Assembly (NCBI GenBank): GCA_000803105.1
Contig: JTDA01000016.1
Span: 1 to 64,000, forward strand
Direction: 5' to 3'
Length of the DNA: 64,000 nucleotides
Source of the DNA: Coprobacter secundus
Lineage (GTDB): Bacteria > Bacteroidota > Bacteroidia > Bacteroidales > Coprobacteraceae
Below, in pieces: positions 56,671-64,000 of this stretch. How positions within the stretch are numbered: the first letter of the stretch is position 1; every line of letters starts with the position of its first letter. The translations under genes and the position numbers were made by a program. Under the pieces are notes generated by a model. The model had not been told where the DNA came from and ran no database searches. It saw only the letters and a program-made list of their open reading frames with translations.

Positions 56671-59670
56671 ATGAATATGAATACACGTATAAAAAAGAAT
56701 CTGAAAATAACAATTATTTCTGTTGTTTCGTTTTTATGTATAATATTTATAATAATTGCTATTGTAATCAATTTTATCTTTACTCCGACCAAATTGACGC
56801 CGCTGGTATTGAAAATTGCCAATGAAAATCTAAATGCTCGAATGAATATGTCGAGCGTAAACCTAACATTTTTTTCATCATTTCCTGATTTTGAACTACG
56901 AATAGAAAATGGTTCTCTTATCTCCAACGTTTTTAATGATAGTATAACGAGAAAGCAAGATTCTTTATTGACATTTTCAAAGTGTGCTATTTCTATAAAA
57001 CCATTACAGTACATTTATAATAATAAAATCTCTATTAAATATATTCTTTTCGATAAAGCTTCGGTATATGCTTACATATCTAAAGAAGGACAAGCTAACT
57101 GGGATATTATCTCTACAGATACGACTGCATCCGCTATTGACACGACAGCATCTTCATTTAACAGCGATATAGATATAAAGAAAATTATATTCAGGCAAGC
57201 TAATTTCTATTTTGATGATAGAAATACGGATATTTATACCCATATAGACAGTTTGAATCTTAAAATGAAAATGTCATTAACTCCAGAAATCTCAGAGTTG
57301 AAACTAAGTAGTAATTGTAAAAATTTACTATTTTGGCAGAAAGGTGAGTTATTGATAAACCATTTAGCCATAGGATTAGATACTGATTTGGCAGCTAATA
57401 AAAAAACAAAAACATTTACGATAGATAATGCAAAAATCAATTTAAACGGATTACAGCTTACTGCCAATGGAGAACTAAAAAGAGACACAACCCATAAAGT
57501 GCTAATAATGGATATGGACTATGGGTTACAAGCCCCTTCCGTTGAAAATGTTCTGAAAATGATTCCTAAATCGGTGATAAAAGATAATAAGATAACAGCA
57601 GAAGGCCAGGTAGAAATGTCTGGAAAAATAAAAGGAGAATATGGAGATAAAAAACTGCCAACTGTTTCTATGAAACTCAATATAAAAGACGCCTCAGCCC
57701 AATATAAAGGAATGCCTTATGGTATAGATAAGTTAAGCGCCGACTTGGATGTTTTTATAGATATAATGCGAAATACTCCATCTTATGCTAATTTGAAGAT
57801 TTTTAAATTTTTAGGAGCCCATACGGATATTTTGGCTGATGGAAAAGTCGAAAACTTATTAGATGATCCCTATATTACATTTCATACCAAATCGACAGTA
57901 GATTTTAATGCACTAGCCCAGACATTTCCTCTTCAACCCGGTGTGACTCTAGGTGGAATACTGACAGCTAATCTTGATTTTAAGGGCAAACTGTCTTCTA
58001 TAAAAGCACAAGATATTGGGCGTTTATATGTTAAAGGTGACGTTGGCATAAAAAATGTAATTATAAAAGATATTAACAAGAATTTTGATTTTACAGGGGA
58101 TGCATCATTGAATTTTAGTGGCGATAAAGCTTTATCTGCAAAAGCAAGTATTTCTTCTGTAATCCTCAAAAGTAAAATTGCAAATTCGACAATAGATAGT
58201 CTATCTATTTCTGCTGCGTCTCCTGAAGGCCTACCGGACACTACAAGGATTATCCCATTGAATCTTCATGTAAAGATGCAAAAATTAAGAGCATCAATAG
58301 GAGATAGTATTAAATTGTACAGTGGAAGAACAGAAGCTGACATTCAATCAAGGCCTTCGAAGAAGAATATCAAGAAGCCAATATTTACAATCAAGCTTAG
58401 AACCGATTCTCTTTTCTTTAAGACAAATGATGCAAAAATGGCCATGGATTTGGCTGGATTCAATATAACAACATTCCAAATCCGGGATTCCCTTTGGATT
58501 CCACAAGGAACTATCGGTTTTAACCGATTACATTTTATATCTAAAGACTTTGGATTACCTATTCGAATGAAAGAAACCAGTGTAAATTTTGAAAGACGAA
58601 CTATTTCTTTACAACAAGCAAAAATAAGAATTGGACGCTCTAATATCGTTGCTACCGGTTCTGTCCATAACTTAGGTCGCTTTATGACAAAGAACGAACT
58701 TCTCTCTGGGAAACTTAATATCTCATCCAAACGTATTGATTGTAATCAATTAATTGCAGCAATGTCTTCTATTTCAGAAATCAGTGAAGATGATAATATG
58801 AATGTCAGTGATTCTATTGCAAACGAAGGAGGGGAGATGCATCTTTTCGTAATACCCAAAAATTTAGATCTCGAATTGACAACAAATGTCGATAAGGTCA
58901 CTTACAATAAAATGATATTCAAAAATATAAATGGAATTGTTAGATTGAAAGATCAAATTGTCAATTTAGAGAATCTTAGTATGGAAGCTCTTGATGCACA
59001 AATGAAAACATCTATGATTTATAAAGCATCTGACCCTTATGTTGCATATACAGGCTTCGATTTCAATATAAACAAAATAAATATTGGAAAATTAGTAGAT
59101 TTTATTCCCGAATTAGATACTATTGTCCCTATGCTACGTTCCTTCAAAGGGCTTGTTGATTTCAATATTGCAGCGGAAGCACGTCTCGACTCTTTAATGA
59201 ATATAAAAATTCCTACTTTACGTTCTGCTATATATATAAAAGGAGACAGTCTTGTCTTACTCGATGGAGAGACATTTACCAAATTGGCTAAAATATTGAT
59301 GTTCAAAAATAAAAAAGAAAATATGTTTGACAGCATTTCTGTCAACATTACAGTAGAAGATGGTAATGTCAAGGTATATCCATTCCTCGTAGAGATAGAT
59401 CGTTATAGAGCAGCTGTGGGAGGAGAGCAGAAACTGGATATGACCTTTAACTATCATGTATCTATTTTGAAATCGCCATTACCATTTAAAGCTGGTGTAG
59501 ATATTTATGGAAATTTGGACAAAGTGAAATTTAAAATAACGAGAGCCAAATATAAAAATATGGTATCACCGGCATATATTCAAAAGATTGATAGTACTCG
59601 GATGAACATGGGAAAAGTTATCAATAGCCATTTCAGACGATTAATAAATCTATCGCCACGAAATCAATGA
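56671..59670 (+). CDS. AsmA-family envelope protein
   Basis: A 999-residue protein with one N-terminal membrane helix (about 11-34, ITIISVVSFLCIIFIIIAIVINFIF) followed by a long beta-rich periplasmic part. The AsmA N-domain pattern is LTPLVLKIANENLNARMNMSSVNLTFFSSFPDFELRIENGSL, and the C-terminal AsmA-like segment ends KVKFKITRAKYKNMVSPAYIQKI. AsmA/TamB-like proteins form hydrophobic grooves that carry phospholipids between membranes. TACCTTTG at 56646-56653 is a probable -7 box. Confidence 0.88.
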   Translation: MNMNTRIKKNLKITIISVVSFLCIIFIIIAIVINFIFTPTKLTPLVLKIANENLNARMNMSSVNLTFFSSFPDFELRIENGSLISNVFNDSITRKQDSLLTFSKCAISIKPLQYIYNNKISIKYILFDKASVYAYISKEGQANWDIISTDTTASAIDTTASSFNSDIDIKKIIFRQANFYFDDRNTDIYTHIDSLNLKMKMSLTPEISELKLSSNCKNLLFWQKGELLINHLAIGLDTDLAANKKTKTFTIDNAKINLNGLQLTANGELKRDTTHKVLIMDMDYGLQAPSVENVLKMIPKSVIKDNKITAEGQVEMSGKIKGEYGDKKLPTVSMKLNIKDASAQYKGMPYGIDKLSADLDVFIDIMRNTPSYANLKIFKFLGAHTDILADGKVENLLDDPYITFHTKSTVDFNALAQTFPLQPGVTLGGILTANLDFKGKLSSIKAQDIGRLYVKGDVGIKNVIIKDINKNFDFTGDASLNFSGDKALSAKASISSVILKSKIANSTIDSLSISAASPEGLPDTTRIIPLNLHVKMQKLRASIGDSIKLYSGRTEADIQSRPSKKNIKKPIFTIKLRTDSLFFKTNDAKMAMDLAGFNITTFQIRDSLWIPQGTIGFNRLHFISKDFGLPIRMKETSVNFERRTISLQQAKIRIGRSNIVATGSVHNLGRFMTKNELLSGKLNISSKRIDCNQLIAAMSSISEISEDDNMNVSDSIANEGGEMHLFVIPKNLDLELTTNVDKVTYNKMIFKNINGIVRLKDQIVNLENLSMEALDAQMKTSMIYKASDPYVAYTGFDFNINKINIGKLVDFIPELDTIVPMLRSFKGLVDFNIAAEARLDSLMNIKIPTLRSAIYIKGDSLVLLDGETFTKLAKILMFKNKKENMFDSISVNITVEDGNVKVYPFLVEIDRYRAAVGGEQKLDMTFNYHVSILKSPLPFKAGVDIYGNLDKVKFKITRAKYKNMVSPAYIQKIDSTRMNMGKVINSHFRRLINLSPRNQ

Positions 59671-59692
59671 AAATAAAAAAAACTTTGCAATA

Positions 59693-59727
59693 AAAAGGCG
59701 ATATCCTCGGATAGGATATCGCCTTTT
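59693..59727. terminator. Bidirectional terminator between the AsmA-like gene and pgk
   Basis: A perfect 15-bp stem (59693-59707 / 59713-59727; AAAAGGCGATATCCT and its complement) with loop CGGAT. It has T-rich tails on both strands and serves both convergent genes. Confidence 0.93.
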
Positions 59728-59747
59728 ATTATCCTTATACAAAATAT

Positions 59748-61010
59748 TTATCCTTGGATAGCTTTAATTCCTGGAAGTTCTTTTCCTTCAATAGCCTCAA
59801 GTAAAGCACCTCCACCAGTTGATACATAAGATACGCCACTTGCTAATCCAAATTTGTTTACGCAAGCTACAGAATCACCACCTCCTACAAGAGAGAAAGC
59901 TCCATTCTTCGTTGCTTCAACAATGGCTTCTCCTACAGCGCGAGAACCATGAGAGAAATTGTCAAACTCAAATACTCCTGTAGGTCCATTCCAAAGAATT
60001 GTTTTTGATTTCTTTATTACATCAGCAAATAATTCTTCAGATTTAGGCCCAATATCAAGACCTTCCCATCCATCAGGAATTTCGTTGACAGGAGCATATT
60101 TAGTGTTAGCTTCATTACTAAAAGAATCTGCAATTTTTGCATCAACAGCCAAAACCAAATTTACATTTTTTTCTTTTGCTTTAGCCATTAACTCTTTTGC
60201 TAAATCAAGCTTATCATCTTCACAAATCGAATTTCCGATTTTCCCACCCATTGCTTTTGTAAAAGTATAGGTCATACCACCTGTAATAATCAAATTATCA
60301 ACTTTATTCAATAAATTTTCGATAATTTCAATTTTAGAAGATACCTTAGAACCTCCCATTATGGCAGTAAATGGACGGTTAATATCTTTCATAACTTTTT
60401 CTACAGCTTTAACCTCTTTCTCCATCAGGTAACCAAACATTTTTTTATCAGGAGTGAAATAATCGGCAATCAATGCTGTAGAAGCGTGAGCACGATGAGC
60501 TGTACCAAATGCGTCATTTACATAAACGTCAGCTAAACTAGCTAATTCTTTAGTAAACTCTTTCTGACTAGCTTTAACAGCTTTCTTTGCTGTGGCTTTC
60601 TCTTCGTCAGTAGCATCCTCTGCCAAACCACGAGGCTTACCTTCTTCCTCTGCATAGAAACGGAGATTCTCAAGAACTAGCACTTCTCCGGGTTTTAAAT
60701 CGGCAACAGCAGCTTTAACTTCTGGACCTACAGAATCAGCTACAAATTTTACAGGTTGACCCAATAACTCAGACAAATGAGCAACTATATGTTTTAAAGA
60801 AAATTTATCTTCTGGACCTTTTTTGGGACGTCCCAGATGAGAACCAATAATAACACTACCTCCATCAGCAATAATTTTTTTCAATGTAGGTAATGCTGCA
60901 CGCATGCGGGTATCGTCTGTTATTTTTAGATTTTCATCTAATGGTACGTTAAAATCAACACGTACAAATGCCTTTTTTCCAGCAAAATTAAAATTGTCTA
61001 GTGTTTGCAT
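59748..61010 (-). CDS. pgk: Phosphoglycerate kinase
   Basis: A 420-residue monomeric kinase. KKAFVRVDFNVPLDENLKITDDTRMRAALPTL at the N-terminus, SHLGRPKKGPEDKFSLKHI, the hinge, and the nucleotide-binding C-domain with GPTGVFEFDNFSHGSRAVGEAI and LVGGGDSVACVNKFGL. The insert AEDATDEEKATAKKAVKASQ is seen in Bacteroidales enzymes as I recall. It interconverts 1,3-bisphosphoglycerate and 3-phosphoglycerate, making ATP. Confidence 0.96.
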   Translation of the reverse strand: MQTLDNFNFAGKKAFVRVDFNVPLDENLKITDDTRMRAALPTLKKIIADGGSVIIGSHLGRPKKGPEDKFSLKHIVAHLSELLGQPVKFVADSVGPEVKAAVADLKPGEVLVLENLRFYAEEEGKPRGLAEDATDEEKATAKKAVKASQKEFTKELASLADVYVNDAFGTAHRAHASTALIADYFTPDKKMFGYLMEKEVKAVEKVMKDINRPFTAIMGGSKVSSKIEIIENLLNKVDNLIITGGMTYTFTKAMGGKIGNSICEDDKLDLAKELMAKAKEKNVNLVLAVDAKIADSFSNEANTKYAPVNEIPDGWEGLDIGPKSEELFADVIKKSKTILWNGPTGVFEFDNFSHGSRAVGEAIVEATKNGAFSLVGGGDSVACVNKFGLASGVSYVSTGGGALLEAIEGKELPGIKAIQG

Positions 61011-61123
61011 ATTATAATAAATTTAGAAAGTGATTCTTTTCATTTACCTGCAAAAATAAAAAATATATTAGAAATAAATTGATATTTAGTATTCTTTAAT
61101 CGGTAAATGATACATTCTTTTTT

Positions 61124-61954
61124 TTAAATCAAACTCTTCATTTCCAGTAAAGATTTCATCTCTTCCTGTACTTTAAGTGCTTGTTCTCGAGATAATGCAG
61201 CGAAATTTTCATCTTGTCCAGCATATATGATTTGACGAGATGAATTTACCAATAAGCCGCACTGATTATTGATTCCATACTCTACAACTTCTCGTAGGCT
61301 TCCGCCTTGGGCTCCGACTCCTGGAACCAATAAAAAGTGGTTTGGAACAATACGACGAACATCTTCAAATAATTTTCCTTGAGTAGCTCCTACGACGAAC
61401 ATCATCTGATCTTCGGAAGCCCATTCTTTCGATACTCGAAGCACTTTTTCAAACAAACGTTCTCCATTGGAATCTGTTGTAAACTGAAAATCATGAGAAC
61501 CTTTATTAGATGTAAGCCCTAAAACAATAACCCATTTATTCGTGTATAACAAAAATGGTTTGACACTATCTTCTCCCATATACGGAGCAACTGTAACCGA
61601 ATCAATATCTAAATGTTCAAAAAAACTCCGAGCATACATTTCTGAAGTATTTCCAATGTCTCCACGTTTTGCATCCGCAATAATAAATTGGTCAGAGTAG
61701 TTCTCCTTTATATATTTTACTGTTTTTTCAAAAGCTTTCCATCCATCGATTCCAAGGCTTTCATAAAAAGCCAAATTAGGTTTATAAGCAACACATAAAT
61801 CTGCCGTTGCATCTATAATCTGTTTATTAAAAGCAAAAATAGGGTCTTTCTCTTTCAATAAATGTTGCGGAATTTTCTTAACATCAACATCAAGCCCAAC
61901 GCATAGGAACGATTTTTTCCGCTTAATATTTTCAAAAAGTTCTTTTCTGTTCAT
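61124..61954 (-). CDS. pyrF: Orotidine-5'-phosphate decarboxylase (type 2)
   Basis: 276 residues from ATG 61954 (MNRKELFENI); seven codons further upstream are in frame but overlap prfA. Catalytic residues lie in IIADAKRGDIGNTSEMYARSFF (the DxKxxD motif), with SFLCVGLDVDVKKIP at the start and FLLVPGVGAQGG near 215. It decarboxylates OMP to UMP, the last step of pyrimidine synthesis. It begins 10 bases after the prfA stop, so the two are probably co-transcribed. Confidence 0.95.
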   Translation of the reverse strand: MNRKELFENIKRKKSFLCVGLDVDVKKIPQHLLKEKDPIFAFNKQIIDATADLCVAYKPNLAFYESLGIDGWKAFEKTVKYIKENYSDQFIIADAKRGDIGNTSEMYARSFFEHLDIDSVTVAPYMGEDSVKPFLLYTNKWVIVLGLTSNKGSHDFQFTTDSNGERLFEKVLRVSKEWASEDQMMFVVGATQGKLFEDVRRIVPNHFLLVPGVGAQGGSLREVVEYGINNQCGLLVNSSRQIIYAGQDENFAALSREQALKVQEEMKSLLEMKSLI

Positions 61955-61964
61955 ATATGATATT

Positions 61965-63050
61965 TTATAATTCACTTTCTTTTAAACGTTCGGCGTTTTC
62001 TGCCACAATCAAATGGTCTATACAATCTTGGATGTCTCCATCCATAAAAGCTGAAAGATTATATATAGTATAATTGATTCTATGATCAGTAATACGGCCT
62101 TGTGGGTAATTATAAGTACGGATTTTTGCCGAACGGTCACCCGTAGACACCATAGTCTTTCGTTTACTGGCTATCTCATCCAAATATTTTTGGTACTCCA
62201 TATTATATATGCGAGAGCGCAATTCGACCATAGCTTTTGCTTTATTTTTTATCTGAGATTTTTCGTCTTGGCATTGGACCGTTATGCCGGTAGGTATGTG
62301 TACTAAACGAATGGCAGAATAAGTGGTATTTACGGATTGACCTCCGTGACCAGAAGCACAAAATATATCAGTACGTATATCTTTTTCGTTAATTTCTACA
62401 TCAAACTCTTCTGCTTCGGGAAGTACAGCAACAGATGCTGCAGACGTATGGACTCGTCCCTGAGTTTCCGTCACTGGGACTCTCTGTACCCGATGTACTC
62501 CCGATTCATACTTCATTGTACCATACACACTGTCTCCACTGATAGTAAAAATAATCTCTTTATAACCACCTATCGTTCCGTCACTAAAACTTGTAACTTC
62601 GACCTTCCAGCCTTTTGTTTCACAATATTTACAGTACATTCTAAAAAGATCTCCTGCAAAAATGGCAGCTTCATCGCCTCCTGTGCCTCCTCGAATTTCT
62701 ACAATGGCATTTTTCCCGTCTTGAGGATCAGCAGGAACCAATAATAATTTTATTTTTTCCTCTAAAGCTGGTAGTTTTGATTGGCAATTATCCAATTCTT
62801 CTTTTGCCATTTCTTTCAAATCGGCATCCTCTTCCGATTCAAGAATCATTCGAGCTTCTTCTATATGACTAAGTAAAGTTTTATATTCATCTTGGGCTTT
62901 CACGATTTTTTCAAGATCACGATACTCTTTCGTCAACTTTACAAACCTTTTCATATCTGCAATAACAGCAGGATCTGTAATGAGTGTACCAACTTCTTTA
63001 AAACGAAGAGTCAAGCCCTCAAGTTTATCTATTAAAGTATTTTCGCTCAT
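61965..63050 (-). CDS. prfA: Peptide chain release factor 1
   Basis: 361 residues from ATG 63050 (MSENTLIDKLEGL). An in-frame upstream extension to 63176 crosses an inverted repeat and lacks family similarity. The codon-recognition domain lies near 180-200. The catalytic GGQ is in ASGHGGQSVNTTYSAIRLVHIPTGI near residue 230. It ends translation at UAA and UAG. Confidence 0.96.
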   Translation of the reverse strand: MSENTLIDKLEGLTLRFKEVGTLITDPAVIADMKRFVKLTKEYRDLEKIVKAQDEYKTLLSHIEEARMILESEEDADLKEMAKEELDNCQSKLPALEEKIKLLLVPADPQDGKNAIVEIRGGTGGDEAAIFAGDLFRMYCKYCETKGWKVEVTSFSDGTIGGYKEIIFTISGDSVYGTMKYESGVHRVQRVPVTETQGRVHTSAASVAVLPEAEEFDVEINEKDIRTDIFCASGHGGQSVNTTYSAIRLVHIPTGITVQCQDEKSQIKNKAKAMVELRSRIYNMEYQKYLDEIASKRKTMVSTGDRSAKIRTYNYPQGRITDHRINYTIYNLSAFMDGDIQDCIDHLIVAENAERLKESEL

Positions 63051-63135
63051 TCTTTCATTTTGTGTTTCAAGATGCAAATATACTAAATTATTAGAGTAAA
63101 ATTTAACGATTATGCAATGAAAAGAGTTATTAACC

Positions 63136-63194
63136 AAATAGCCCGGAATCCCCAAGCTTAAGAATTTTCTTGTCACTCAGGTCCCGGGCTATTT
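63136..63194. repeat. Inverted repeat upstream of prfA
   Basis: AAATAGCCCGG (63136-63146) pairs with CCGGGCTATTT (63184-63194) around a 37-base loop that itself holds AAGAATTTTCTT. There is no clear T run. It could be a leader structure of prfA. The rest of 63195-63490 shows no gene or motif I can support. Confidence 0.5.
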
Positions 63195-63492
63195 ATTTGA
63201 GTAGTAGCATATGTAAAACATAAACTTCTACTTCTTTGTTCGGCAGAAATCGTTATTCAATTATAAAATTTGTTTATAACTGATTTTTTTATCCAAAATA
63301 GAAGGACCTGTCGTACATTTGTACATCGTAAATTTTGCTCAGCTCAGATTTATGAATTTCTTTTGAGGATGTTTTTCTGTTTTTACAAGGAGAATAGCAG
63401 ACTATCTGATGAGTGAGAATGGGAAAAGTCCGAAAGAAAACACAAAAATGACCGGATAGTATTTTCTTATTGGAAAATTTTAAATAGGCTCT

Positions 63493-63533
63493 AAAAAAAT
63501 CGGAATCGAAAAAAATATGCTCGACTCCGATTT
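63493..63533 (-). terminator. Terminator of lon
   Basis: On the minus strand AATCGGAGTCGA and TCGATTCCGATT (arms near 63532-63521 and 63509-63498) pair with one mismatch and are followed by seven T. Confidence 0.82.
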
Positions 63534-63554
63534 CTCAGTATTTTATTGCATGCT

Positions 63555-64000
63555 TCAATCAAGTTTTATTGGATGTTTTACTTGCTCATCCAATAATGCA
63601 AAATCGAGAACCTCTTTGATATCTCGAACATAGTGGAATGTAAGCCCCTTGAGATAAGATTCTCTTATCTCTTCTATGTCCTTTTTATTTTCTATCGATA
63701 ATATAATGTCCTTAATATTGGCTCTCTTTGCTGCAAGGATTTTTTCCTTTATGCCACCTACAGGAAGTACACGCCCTCTCAAAGTTATCTCTCCGGTCAT
63801 AGCCAGATTAGGACGAACTTTGCGCTGAGTAAATGAAGATGCAATAGAAGTTACCATCGTAATACCTGCCGACGGACCATCTTTGGGAATTGCACCTTCT
63901 GGAACATGAATATGTACACTCCATTTATCAAATAATTCGTCGTTAATATTCAACATATAAGCATGGGATTTTACAAACTGCATTGCAATAACAGCAGATT
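63555..64000 (-). CDS. lon: Lon protease, C-terminal part (5' end outside the window)
   Basis: About 148 residues of the proteolytic domain, open to the window edge. The catalytic serine is in PKDGPSAGITMVTS and the catalytic lysine in RVLPVGGIKEKILAAKRA, with LAMTGEITLRG between. It is the ATP-dependent protease for damaged and regulatory proteins. The end, FALLDEQVKHPIKLD, is the true C-terminus. Confidence 0.95.
   Translation of the reverse strand, partial: SAVIAMQFVKSHAYMLNINDELFDKWSVHIHVPEGAIPKDGPSAGITMVTSIASSFTQRKVRPNLAMTGEITLRGRVLPVGGIKEKILAAKRANIKDIILSIENKKDIEEIRESYLKGLTFHYVRDIKEVLDFALLDEQVKHPIKLD

Noticed and set aside
63051..63176. 42-residue N-terminal extension of RF1
   Set aside because: RF1 proteins begin at the MSENTLIDKLEGL position; the extension crosses an inverted repeat.

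Overview
The window comes from a member of the Bacteroidales (phylum Bacteroidota). Support for this: the Bacteroidota promoter form (TTTG, about 19 bases, TANNTTTG), an almost complete CTnDOT-type rteC/exc/mob/tra set, a tRNA gene without encoded CCA, and a chromosomal backbone (dxs-trkA-trkH, ftsK-lolA-trxB, pheA-aminotransferase-DAHP synthase/chorismate mutase-tyrA) typical of the order. The genus cannot be fixed by reading alone.

Positions 1 to about 35458 are one integrative conjugative element (ICE), mostly GC-rich, integrated in the 3' end of a tRNA-Ser gene (35458-35544, minus strand). The left end lies outside the window. Layout from the left: (a) 1-4055, an AT-rich array of small unrelated genes (secreted, membrane and cytoplasmic, one with leucine-rich repeats). 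Most are separated by a short repeat whose hairpin stem covaries between copies. It resembles an acquired interbacterial defence (immunity gene) cluster. (b) 4094-8636, control and excision: an AraC-type protein, RteC, two small excisionase-like HTH proteins and a primase-helicase. (c) 8637-9029, a strongly folded transcript-like element holding a 41-codon hydrophobic reading frame. (d) 9030-13028, a DHFR/RibD-type reductase, the topoisomerase Exc and a DUF4099/DUF3945 protein. (e) 13276-15003, an AbiE-type toxin-antitoxin pair. (f) 15051-19300, mobC, mobB, mobA and the probable oriT. (g) 19310-30522, the transfer operon traA to traQ, without a TraP primase. (h) 30675-33224, a cargo gene with an HEYIH metalloprotease-like motif, two small conserved proteins and the anti-restriction gene ardA, preceded by nested inverted repeats. 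(i) 33949-35184, the tyrosine integrase beside the attachment site.

Positions 35545-64000 are AT-rich chromosome: a Crp/Fnr regulator, ftsK-lolA-trxB, dxs-trkA-trkH, the phenylalanine/tyrosine operon, an NmrA-like protein with a flavodoxin-like quinone reductase, a META lipoprotein, a CvfB-like S1 protein, a secreted LRR protein, a lipoprotein, an AsmA-like protein, pgk, pyrF, prfA and the C-terminal part of lon.

The most striking observations are: (1) two tandem transcription attenuators before pheA, each with its own Phe/Tyr-rich leader peptide, a 12-bp antiterminator and an intrinsic terminator; (2) the covarying hairpin repeat of the immunity-like array; (3) the folded element at 8748-8975, whose start codon is paired with the end of its own reading frame; (4) an A-C mismatch in the acceptor stem of the tRNA-Ser, as expected if the ICE supplied the 3' part of the gene; and (5) a TGTCC repeat family at the oriT region, the attachment end and two other ICE sites.
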